Shown here in pieces: positions 26,007 to 33,637 of a stretch of 38,587 nucleotides of DNA. The translations under genes were made by a program, and so were the position numbers. The stretch is taken from positions 1 through 38,587 of the forward strand of contig NZ_DAOUCJ010000054.1 of the NCBI RefSeq assembly GCF_034432235.1, written 5' to 3'. Position 1 is the first letter of the stretch, and the number at the start of each line of letters is the position of its first letter. The stretch is from Thermoflexus sp. (GTDB taxonomy: Bacteria > Chloroflexota > Anaerolineae > Thermoflexales > Thermoflexaceae). The notes under the pieces are model-generated. The model worked only from the letters and a program-made list of their open reading frames with translations, searched no databases and was not told the origin of the DNA.

Positions 26007-26741
26007 TCAGCCCATCAGGGCCGCCCGCAGCCCTTCCATCCTGGCTCGAACGCTGCCGTCGACCACGCGATCCCCCACCCGGACGACCAGCCCACCCAGG
26101 ATCGTGGGATCCACCCGGAAGATCACATCGCCGGTAAGATCCAGGCGGTCGGAGAGCGCCCTGCGGATATTCTGTTTCTCCTCCTCCTGCAATGGGATGG
26201 CGCTGACCACCTCCACCCGATCTCCCTTCAGGCCGCGAAGCTCCTCCAGAACCTGAGGGGGGATCGCTGTGAAAAACTCATGAATCAGGCGCCGGTGGCG
26301 AGATTCATCCAGCGCGTCGCTCACAACCCGATGGGCAGCAGCCAGGGCGAGGGCTGAGATCTGCGTCCGAAGCTCGCCAAGGATCCGCTCCCGTTCCCGC
26401 TCCGCCTCCTCCCGGGCGACCTCGAGAATGCGCTGGGCCTCGGCCCGCGCCTCCGAGAGGATCTGAGCGCGCTGTTGCTCGGCCTGGCGGACTGCCTCAG
26501 CGACGATCCGCTGACGCTCGGCCAGCGCTTCCTCCAAGATGCGCTGGCGCTCCGCCTGTATGCTTGCCCGAAGTTGCTCTGCCGCCTTCGCATCCTCAAG
26601 CCCTTTCTCGATCAGCGCCCGCCGCTCCTCCAGGGCCTTGAGCACCCGGGGGAAAACCAGGCGGGACAGGAGGAACCAGATCACCAGAAAATTGAGGATC
26701 TGGGCGACCAGATAGATCGGGTTGATCCCAAGAGCCTCCAA
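26007..26741 (-). CDS. Fusion of ATP synthase b subunit with C-terminal domain of delta
   Basis: Protein of 244 aa. Residues 8-30 are the single membrane helix of subunit b, and 32-157 a long charged coiled coil, the peripheral stalk. Residues from about 172 to 244 match the C-terminal domain of delta: VEVVSAIPLQEEEK, then VDPTILGGLVVRVGDRVVDGSV. The N-terminal six-helix domain of delta, which normally holds the tops of the alpha subunits, is absent, and no separate atpH gene is in the window. The start codon is TTG at 26741 with AGGAGG about 6 bp upstream. It follows atpE after 32 bp and is the last gene before the terminator. Confidence 0.88.
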   Translation of the reverse strand: MEALGINPIYLVAQILNFLVIWFLLSRLVFPRVLKALEERRALIEKGLEDAKAAEQLRASIQAERQRILEEALAERQRIVAEAVRQAEQQRAQILSEARAEAQRILEVAREEAERERERILGELRTQISALALAAAHRVVSDALDESRHRRLIHEFFTAIPPQVLEELRGLKGDRVEVVSAIPLQEEEKQNIRRALSDRLDLTGDVIFRVDPTILGGLVVRVGDRVVDGSVRARMEGLRAALMG

Positions 26742-26773
26742 CGCTGTCCTCCTGGATCAATAGGGTGAAAATC

Positions 26774-27034
26774 TCAAACCACGAACTTCAGCAGCAGAGC
26801 CACGACCAGGGCATAGATCGCGACGGCCTCGGCGAAAGCGATGGCCAAAATCATGTTGAGCTGAATCTGAGGCGTGGCCTCGGGATTACGCCCGATGGCC
26901 TGCAGCGCCCCGCTGGCCAGAATCCCAATGCCGATCCCCGGGCCGATCGCTCCCAGGCCGATCGCCAGACCGGCTCCCAGAACGCTCAAGGTTTGCGGCG
27001 ACAGGATCTCCTGTGCCAGAATCAAACCCAGCAT
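26774..27034 (-). CDS. atpE: ATP synthase c subunit
   Basis: Proteolipid of 86 aa with two membrane helices forming the rotor ring. The Gly-rich first helix (GAGLAIGLGAIGPGIGIG) and the loop ALQAIGRNPEA are typical. The ion-binding carboxylate is E69 in AIAFAEAVAIYALV. The residues that mark Na+-binding rings (Gln in helix 1 and Ser/Thr next to the Glu) are not present, so it is predicted to carry protons. The start is preceded by GGAAGGAGGA. It lies between atpB and the b-delta gene. Confidence 0.97.
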   Translation of the reverse strand: MLGLILAQEILSPQTLSVLGAGLAIGLGAIGPGIGIGILASGALQAIGRNPEATPQIQLNMILAIAFAEAVAIYALVVALLLKFVV

Positions 27035-27116
27035 CTCTCGTCCTCCTTCCCAAGAGGTTTTATTAGAATCCGGAGCGCGCCGTCCTCGGACGCGCCAGGC
27101 CCGGATTGTTCACAAC

Positions 27117-28391
27117 TCAGTGATGCCCTTCCGAATGCTCCTCCCCATGCCCTGCAGTGGCCAGGGCGATGAAGACCATCGTGAGCATCATAAAGATAAA
27201 AGCCTGGATCAGCCCCACGAAGATCTCCAGGCCATAGAAGACCGCCGGAATCAGCAAAGGGAGCAGAAAGATCATGATCCCGAGCAGCACATGCCCGGCA
27301 AAGATGTTCCCAAATAATCGGAAGGAGAAGGACACAATCTTCGCCACTTCGCTGATAAGCTCCAGGAGGCTCACGAAGAATTCAATGATCCCCATGAAAC
27401 CCCGCCGGATGGCTTTCACGTTAAAGAACTTCCAGAAGTAGCCCGGACCCAGAGCTCGCACGCCCCATACCTGCACCATGAAGACGGCCACGAGGGCAAG
27501 GCCGATGGTGAAGTTGAGATCGGTGCTCAGGGCGCGGAGATAGGGGACCAGAACGAAGCCCTCCGCTTTCGCCTCATGAGGCTCCCCACCTTCCTTCCCA
27601 TGGCCATCCGCCGCTGCCGGCTCCGCGGTCAGGAGGGTGAAGGGCCCCCAATGGATCACCGCATAGCCCCCTTCATGGCCATGCGCCGGCTCCACCTTCC
27701 CAATAGAATCGAAGCCGGGGATCAGACCCATCCAGTTCGCTGTGAGCACCATCAGAAAGATTGTGGCCACCAGAGGGAAGACATGGCGCGCCCGGGGGCC
27801 CAGGACCACTTTGGCCAAGTTCTCATACAGAGCCTCAATGAGGAACTCGAAGAGATTGACCAGGATCCCCAGCCCTCGAACGGGAGGTGGAAGCGGCCCG
27901 GCCCGTCGGGCTGCCAGGACGCCCAGCCCCAGAACGACCAGATCCACCAGGACCATCGCGACCATGGTATTGGTGAGCGGCGCACCGAAGAGCACGGGCC
28001 CCGTCAGAGGCTCTGGCTTCACCAGGATCACCGGGAGAACGGCCTTCAGAGGTTTCCCACCGATGGGGAGACCCTGCCCCAGGGTCCCGAAGAACAGCGA
28101 GATCCCCAACACAAAGCCCAGAATAAGAGGCGCCACAACCAGCAACTGGAAATAACGGATCACCCGCGTATCCCGCAGGCCCCAAAGGACCAGCGCGATC
28201 ACCAGCGCATCCGCGAGAAGGATCCCCACCCAACCTGTCGCGGAGGACAGGAAGGTTACACCTGCCCCTCGCAGGAGATCCCTCAAACCGCCCAGCAACC
28301 AGAAAGCCGCCTGCCCCCCTACCCCGCATGAGAGCAAGGCGATGAGTCCGAGCAGCACATAAGGGCCCATTCGTCGGATCAATTTGCCCAT
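27117..28391 (-). CDS. atpB: ATP synthase a subunit with long N-terminal extension
   Basis: AtpB (424 aa) is the stator proton-channel subunit. The essential arginine is R358 in SFSFRLFGNIFAGH, and the family start region is GAPLTNTMVAMV (about 137-147). Before it are about 115 residues with three further hydrophobic segments that typical a subunits (about 240-270 aa) lack. A loop at about 233-275 is rich in His, Glu and Gly (AHGHEGG, DGHGKEGGEPHE), and the C-terminus is also His-rich. The start at 28391 was chosen over a TTG at 28415 that lies in the ribosome site itself. It follows atpZ after 20 bp. Confidence 0.94.
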   Translation of the reverse strand: MGKLIRRMGPYVLLGLIALLSCGVGGQAAFWLLGGLRDLLRGAGVTFLSSATGWVGILLADALVIALVLWGLRDTRVIRYFQLLVVAPLILGFVLGISLFFGTLGQGLPIGGKPLKAVLPVILVKPEPLTGPVLFGAPLTNTMVAMVLVDLVVLGLGVLAARRAGPLPPPVRGLGILVNLFEFLIEALYENLAKVVLGPRARHVFPLVATIFLMVLTANWMGLIPGFDSIGKVEPAHGHEGGYAVIHWGPFTLLTAEPAAADGHGKEGGEPHEAKAEGFVLVPYLRALSTDLNFTIGLALVAVFMVQVWGVRALGPGYFWKFFNVKAIRRGFMGIIEFFVSLLELISEVAKIVSFSFRLFGNIFAGHVLLGIMIFLLPLLIPAVFYGLEIFVGLIQAFIFMMLTMVFIALATAGHGEEHSEGHH

Positions 28392-28411
28392 TGCCGCGAT
28401 CCCACCTCCTC

Positions 28412-28720
28412 TCAAGATGATGGCTCTTCAAACGTGCTGGAGGATTCCGATCCCGGTTGCTCTGGCTTTCGGGGCCGCTCGATGCGAAACTGGGCGGCTG
28501 CGGTCATCGCCGTGCGGACCATCACCACCAACCCCAGAGCCGCGCCTACGATCATGCACGCGGCGGTAAACACCGGCCGGGTCCCCAAACGGAGATCCAG
28601 CCAGAGCCCGCAGAGCATCGCCCCCACCACCGCCACCACGGGGATAAAACCGATCTGAGAAAGCACCCCCGCCAGCGCCAGATTCCAGACCCGGATCCAC
28701 CCACGCCTCGATGTTTTCAT
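28412..28720 (-). CDS. AtpZ/AtpI-family small membrane protein
   Basis: Protein of 102 aa with two hydrophobic segments (about 12-38 and 48-68) and a polar Ser/Glu/Pro-rich tail. The pattern (GFIPVVAVVGAMLCGLWLDLRLGTRP) and its place immediately before atpB match AtpI/AtpZ proteins, which assist c-ring assembly or cation supply in ATP synthase operons. It is the first gene of the Fo operon and has a good promoter about 40-70 bp upstream. Sequence conservation in this family is low, so the assignment leans on context. Confidence 0.8.
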   Translation of the reverse strand: MKTSRRGWIRVWNLALAGVLSQIGFIPVVAVVGAMLCGLWLDLRLGTRPVFTAACMIVGAALGLVVMVRTAMTAAAQFRIERPRKPEQPGSESSSTFEEPSS

Positions 28721-28767
28721 TATTCACCCTTCATCTGTCCCTCTTATCACAAAAAGCCGCTTTCCTA

Positions 28768-28797
28768 ATGATACCCGCCCCTCGGCGTTTCTGACAA
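28768..28797 (-). promoter_or_regulatory. Promoter of the Fo ATP synthase operon
   Basis: On the - strand, TTGTCA (28792-28797) and TATCAT (28768-28773) are 18 bp apart; both match 5/6. Transcription would start near 28761, 40 bp before the atpZ start. It lies in the 164-bp gap after nuoN, so Fo genes can be expressed independently of complex I. Confidence 0.65.
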
Positions 28798-28884
28798 GGG
28801 CCAGCCTGGAAGATCCACGCTTCCCTCTATCTGAAACAGCTTCTTTTCCGATCCCGGATTCAAGCTCAACGGAAAGGCCGAAGT

Positions 28885-30336
28885 CTAAAAAGCCTGAGCC
28901 GCCATTTGGGCCAGCTGATAAAGCGGATACACCATAACGGTTAATAACAGCACCCCTGCCACAGTGAACCACAGCGTGAGTCGGGCGGGGCGGGAGATCC
29001 AGACAGGCTTCTCCTCCTCCGGCGAACGGTCCACATACATGGCTCGGGCCACCATGATGTAGTAATAAAACGCAACCATCGCGTTGAGTACGCCGGCGAT
29101 AGCCAGCCAGACCAGACCGCTCTCGATCGCCGCGGCGAAGACGAACAGCTTGGCGAAGAAACCCACCAACGGTGGAATTCCCCCAAGCGAAAGGAGAGCG
29201 GCCAGCATGGCCAGGGCCAGCCCCGGCGCCCGCCGGGACAGTCCCGCCAGGTCCCGGATCTCCTCGCTTCCGGTGACGTTGGTCATGATCACCGCGACCG
29301 CGAAGGCCGCGATGTTCGTCAAGGTGTAGATTCCCAGGTAAAAGATCGAGGCGGCGACCCCCAGGGGGCTGGCCGCGGCAACCCCGATCAAGATGTATCC
29401 AGCCTGGGCGATGCTCGAATACGCCAGCAGCCGCTTGAGGTTCCGCTGCGGGATGGCCAGGAGATTCCCCACGGTCATCGTGACAAAGGCGAGGGCGGCC
29501 ATGATCGCCACCCAGTTCCCCTGCGCAGTGGGGAATGCCTCGATCATCGCCCGGATCAGGACCGCGAAACCCGCCGCCTTGGAGGCTACGGAGATGAAAG
29601 CGGTCACCGGCGTTGGCGCCCCTTCATACACATCGGGGGTCCAGAAATGGAAGGGCACGGCAGAGACCTTAAAGCCGAAACCCACCAGAACCAGCAGGAG
29701 AGCCGCCATCACCGCCGGGGTAGGCAGCCCGGCCAGGGCCTGGGCGATGCGAGCATAGGAGATTTCGCCGGTAAAACCGTAAATCAACGCCAGGCCGTAA
29801 AGCATAATCGTGGAACTGAAGACGCCGAACAGGAAATACTTCAACCCAGCCTCCGCCGATCGGGGCGTGTCTCGCAGATATCCCGCCAGCAAATAAAGGG
29901 CAATCCCCACCGTCTCCAGGGCCAGATACAGGGTCACCAGATTGACCGCCGCCCCCATCAACCCCATCCCGAGGACCGAGATGAGCAGGAGGGTGTAATA
30001 CTCGCCGCTCTGGCGAAGCGGGCGGAAATCCATTGAGATGGCCACAGTGAGGATCCCTGCAAGCAGGAAGATGATCCGAAACAACATCGCCGCCAGATCA
30101 GCCCGCACCGAGCCCCCCAAGGCCTCATAAGGGGCTGCGATCCCAATCGTGAGTTGGGCCGCCTGGACTGCGGTCACCACCAGGGCCGCCGCCAGCCCGC
30201 CGATGGCCCAGTAGCCCAGCTCCCGCTTCCGCCCCTCCGGCATCCAGGCGTCCACGGCCATCATGAGGGCGGCCGCCAGCACCAGCACGATCTCCGGCAG
30301 GACCGACCACAGATGCGCCCACCAGGATAACTCCAT
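28885..30336 (-). CDS. nuoN: NADH-quinone oxidoreductase subunit N
   Basis: NuoN (483 aa) is an antiporter-like proton-pumping subunit of the complex I membrane arm, next to NuoK. Key charged residues are E141 (LALETVG), K223 (GFGFKVSAVPFHFW) and K253 (VASKAAGF). Length is normal for the family. The ATG at 30336 has GGGGAGG upstream, and 15 bp separate it from the second nuoM. It is the last gene of the nuo operon; no strong terminator follows. Confidence 0.96.
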   Translation of the reverse strand: MELSWWAHLWSVLPEIVLVLAAALMMAVDAWMPEGRKRELGYWAIGGLAAALVVTAVQAAQLTIGIAAPYEALGGSVRADLAAMLFRIIFLLAGILTVAISMDFRPLRQSGEYYTLLLISVLGMGLMGAAVNLVTLYLALETVGIALYLLAGYLRDTPRSAEAGLKYFLFGVFSSTIMLYGLALIYGFTGEISYARIAQALAGLPTPAVMAALLLVLVGFGFKVSAVPFHFWTPDVYEGAPTPVTAFISVASKAAGFAVLIRAMIEAFPTAQGNWVAIMAALAFVTMTVGNLLAIPQRNLKRLLAYSSIAQAGYILIGVAAASPLGVAASIFYLGIYTLTNIAAFAVAVIMTNVTGSEEIRDLAGLSRRAPGLALAMLAALLSLGGIPPLVGFFAKLFVFAAAIESGLVWLAIAGVLNAMVAFYYYIMVARAMYVDRSPEEEKPVWISRPARLTLWFTVAGVLLLTVMVYPLYQLAQMAAQAF

Positions 30337-30351
30337 TGTCGATTCCTCCCC

Positions 30352-31911
30352 TTAGCGGATGGAAGCGACCATCGCGCCCTGCAACAGCGTCGCAATGGGC
30401 TCCACGCCGGTCTGAATCAAATCCGTCATCACTCGAGGAAACACGCCGATCAGAACAAACCACACCGCCAGGATGATGATGGCGACTTTATCCAGGGCGG
30501 TGATATCTCCCACTTGAGGATAGCGTTCCCGATTCAGCTCCCCGAAGAACGTCGACTGAAGCGCCCGCAGGATGTAGGCGGCGGAGAGGGCGATGCTGGG
30601 CGCTGCCAGGATGGCCACCCAGGGATACCACCAGGCCATGTCCCGGGCCGCCCAGATCCCCGCGAAGACCTGGAACTCGGCCACGAAGCCGGAGAAGCCG
30701 GGCATCCCCATCGCCACCAGCCCCCCCAGGATGAAACCCAGGGTGGCCATCGGCATCGCCCGGGCGAAACCGCCCAGGTGGGCCAGGTAACGGGTGTGCG
30801 CCCGATCGTAAACCATCCCCACCGTTGCGAACAGGATCGCCGCCATCACTCCATGGGAGAACATCTGAAGGACTGCTCCTGTCATCCCGGTCACGTTCAT
30901 CGCCGCAAACCCAATGATCACGAAGGCCATGTGGCCGATACTGGAGAAAGCGATCACGTATTTGAGGTCCTCCTGCACTAAGGAGATCGCAGCAGAATAC
31001 AGAGCGGCGACCACAGCCAGAAAGACCACCACCGGCAGCCAGTAGACCGCTCCCCCAGGCATCAGCTCGATCCCCACTCGCAGTGCGCTGTAGGCACCGA
31101 CCTTCATCACCACCCCGGCCAGGAACATGGAGCCCGCCGTTGGCGCCGCCGAGTGGCCATCCGGCACCCAGTTGTGGAACGGCCACAGGCCTGCCGTCAC
31201 CGCGAAGCCCAGGAAAACCGGCAGGAACCAGAGATAATCAAAGCGCACCGTCTGGCCGAACACCTCCACTGTCCGAGCGAAAGCGCCCCGGGCAGCCAGC
31301 TCTCGAAGCACATCCATATCGAAGGTGCGGACGGGGGAGACGAAATAGAGGGCCAGCGCGCCCACCAGGGCGATGATGGAGCCCACCAGGGTGTAGAGCA
31401 CCAGCTTCATCGCCGCGTATTCTTTGCGGGTGGAGCCCCAGATGGCAATCAGGAAATATTTAGGGAAAATGGCGATCTCATAAAAGAAGAACAGCAACAC
31501 CAGGTTCCGCGCCACGAAGACCCCCATGATGCCACTGGCCAGAAGCAGCATGAAGGCGAACAGCTCATGGGGGCGATCCTCAATATTCCAGGACACCAGC
31601 ACGCCCGTCAAGAGCACGAGGGCCGAGAGCAACACCAGGGGAAGGCTCACCCCATCCACACCCACGTAATAATGGATGCCGAGCTGGGGAAGCCACGACA
31701 TCCGCTCCACGAACTGATATCCCCCGGCCGTCCGGTCGTAAGCCAGGAATGCCCAGAGGGCCAGCAACAGCGTGAAGCCGGAGACCGTCGCCGCGAAGAC
31801 CCGCGCCGCTTCTTTCTGATGGCGCGGGATCAGCAGCAGGATCAAGGCCCCCACGAGGGGCGTAAAGACAATGAAGCTGAGAATAGGAAGAGCCACCGCC
31901 GAGATCACCAT
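30352..31911 (-). CDS. nuoM: NADH-quinone oxidoreductase subunit M, second copy
   Basis: Antiporter-like pumping subunit (519 aa), paralogous to the NuoM encoded just upstream. E145 (FFYEIAIFP), K270 (GVVMKVGAY) and E412 (GFVAEF) correspond to E144, K265 and E407 of E. coli NuoM. The TM7 lysine (E. coli K234) is Thr239 here (GFAVTAGLWPFHNW), while the other copy keeps it. The two copies are clearly diverged, so this is not a recent duplication. It lies between the first nuoM and nuoN, as expected for complex I variants with a fourth pump. TM7 sequences of the type GFxVxxxxPFH without the Lys occur in some NuoM lineages, so it may still work. Confidence 0.93.
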   Translation of the reverse strand: MVISAVALPILSFIVFTPLVGALILLLIPRHQKEAARVFAATVSGFTLLLALWAFLAYDRTAGGYQFVERMSWLPQLGIHYYVGVDGVSLPLVLLSALVLLTGVLVSWNIEDRPHELFAFMLLLASGIMGVFVARNLVLLFFFYEIAIFPKYFLIAIWGSTRKEYAAMKLVLYTLVGSIIALVGALALYFVSPVRTFDMDVLRELAARGAFARTVEVFGQTVRFDYLWFLPVFLGFAVTAGLWPFHNWVPDGHSAAPTAGSMFLAGVVMKVGAYSALRVGIELMPGGAVYWLPVVVFLAVVAALYSAAISLVQEDLKYVIAFSSIGHMAFVIIGFAAMNVTGMTGAVLQMFSHGVMAAILFATVGMVYDRAHTRYLAHLGGFARAMPMATLGFILGGLVAMGMPGFSGFVAEFQVFAGIWAARDMAWWYPWVAILAAPSIALSAAYILRALQSTFFGELNRERYPQVGDITALDKVAIIILAVWFVLIGVFPRVMTDLIQTGVEPIATLLQGAMVASIR

Positions 31912-31990
31912 TCCTCACGCTCCAGAGATGAGAGTCGATCGTTCCAGCCAAACTAGGGAAGATCGAATGCACAACCCTGTCGGATCCCAG

Positions 31991-33535
31991 CTACCCCAGC
32001 AACCCCCGCAACGCCGCGTCCAGGGTGGGCACGATCCAGGCGGGCCACAGGCCGGTGAGCAGCATGAACACCATCAAAGGAGCCACGGCCAGGATCTCCC
32101 GCGCGCTCATCTCCGGCAGGCGAGCCCACTGCGGGTTCAACGGCCCATGGAGCACCTTCTGAATGGCCTTCATGATAAACGCCCCGGTGATCAGCAGCCC
32201 GAGCATGGCCAGGGCCGTCAGGGCAGTGAACACCGGCCAGGCCCCCTGCACCACCATATACTCCGCCACGAACCCGGCCAGCCCCGGCAGACCTACCGAA
32301 GCCATCGCACAGTAAAGCAAGATCCCCCCGTATACCGGCATCCGCGTCCAGAGCCCGCCGTAGGCCTCCAGGTCTCGGGTATGGGTCCGATCATAAACCA
32401 CCCCCACCAGCGCGAACATCGCCGCCGAGGAGAGACCATGGGCAAACAACTGCAGGGCCGCCCCGTTCACGGCGATCCGGGCATGATCGCGGATCGCCGG
32501 GTTCCCCAGCGCATAGCCCGCTACGGCGATCCCCAGGACGACGAACCCCATATGGTTCACCGAGGAGTAAGCCACGAGCCGCTTGAAGTCCCGCTGGCCC
32601 AGCGCGGCATAGGCGCCGAAAATGATGGCGGCTGTCGCCAGAAGGGCGAGGGCGAGGGCGAAGCGGGCGGATTCCGCCGGGAAGAGCGGGAAAACAATGC
32701 GCAGGAAACCATAGGCCCCCAGTTTTAACAGGATCCCCGCCAGGATCATAGAACCTGCTGTCGGGGCCTCCGTGTGTGCATCCGGCAACCAGGTGTGGAA
32801 AGGCCACACCGGGACCTTAATGGCGAAAGCGATGACGAAAGCCCAGAAGACAATCGCCTTCACCACCTCCATCGGAACCCCCGCCAGGGCCCCCTGGAGG
32901 GCCGGCCAGCGCCGGCTGATCTCGAGCAAATCGAAAGTGCCCCCCTGCGTGCCTCCCAGGGCAGCCCAGATCAACTGGATGCCCAGCAAGAGGCCCAGGG
33001 ACCCGGCCATGGTGTAAAGAATGAACTTCAGCGCAGCGTAATGCCGCCGCTCCGGCGCCCCCCAGTTGTTGATCAGGAAATACATCGGCACCAGCCCCAG
33101 CTCCCAGAACAAGAAGAACAACAGGAGGTCCAGGCTGACGAAGACCCCCAGGATCCCGGTCTCCAGGGCCAGAAAGAGCGCGAAGTAGGTTCGCGGATCT
33201 TCCGTGATGTGAAAGGAGATCAGGACTCCCAGCGGGGTGAGCAGGGCCGTCAGGAAGATCAGCATGACGCTCAGCCCATCCACCCCCACGTAATAGCTGG
33301 CGTTCACCTGGGGGAACCACACCGCGCGCTCCACGAACTGGAAGCCGGGCTGGCGGAGGTCGAAGTTCAGCCAGAGCCAGGCAGAGAGGATAAGGGGAAT
33401 CAGACTGAACAAGAGGGCCAGCCCCCGATGCAGACGAACACTATCCCGCGGGGTCAGGGCGATAATCCCCGCGCCCAGCAACGGGAGAAATGTGATCAGG
33501 GTCAGGATCGGGATCGTATGCCCGAAAAGCACCAT
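31991..33535 (-). CDS. nuoM: NADH-quinone oxidoreductase subunit M, first copy
   Basis: NuoM (514 aa), an antiporter-like proton pump. All main residues are present: E145 (FLFWELGLVP), K240 (FAIKVPVWPFHTWLP), K271 (ILLKLGAYG) and E425 (GFVAEYMVV). It follows nuoL after about 100 bp and precedes the second nuoM by 79 bp. This is the more canonical of the two copies. Confidence 0.95.
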   Translation of the reverse strand: MVLFGHTIPILTLITFLPLLGAGIIALTPRDSVRLHRGLALLFSLIPLILSAWLWLNFDLRQPGFQFVERAVWFPQVNASYYVGVDGLSVMLIFLTALLTPLGVLISFHITEDPRTYFALFLALETGILGVFVSLDLLLFFLFWELGLVPMYFLINNWGAPERRHYAALKFILYTMAGSLGLLLGIQLIWAALGGTQGGTFDLLEISRRWPALQGALAGVPMEVVKAIVFWAFVIAFAIKVPVWPFHTWLPDAHTEAPTAGSMILAGILLKLGAYGFLRIVFPLFPAESARFALALALLATAAIIFGAYAALGQRDFKRLVAYSSVNHMGFVVLGIAVAGYALGNPAIRDHARIAVNGAALQLFAHGLSSAAMFALVGVVYDRTHTRDLEAYGGLWTRMPVYGGILLYCAMASVGLPGLAGFVAEYMVVQGAWPVFTALTALAMLGLLITGAFIMKAIQKVLHGPLNPQWARLPEMSAREILAVAPLMVFMLLTGLWPAWIVPTLDAALRGLLG

Positions 33536-33637
33536 CGCTCGCTTCCCTCACCGTGAGGACTCAGGGTAGAGACATCGCATGGTGGCCCATCCGGAAACCA
33601 GGGCAATGCGATGAGCAACCTGGGCGCCTTCTCCCAA

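Noticed and set aside
30352..33535. Two nuoM genes as a recent duplication or assembly artefact
   Set aside because: The copies differ throughout in sequence and length, both are intact, and NuoL shows the matching lateral-helix extension.
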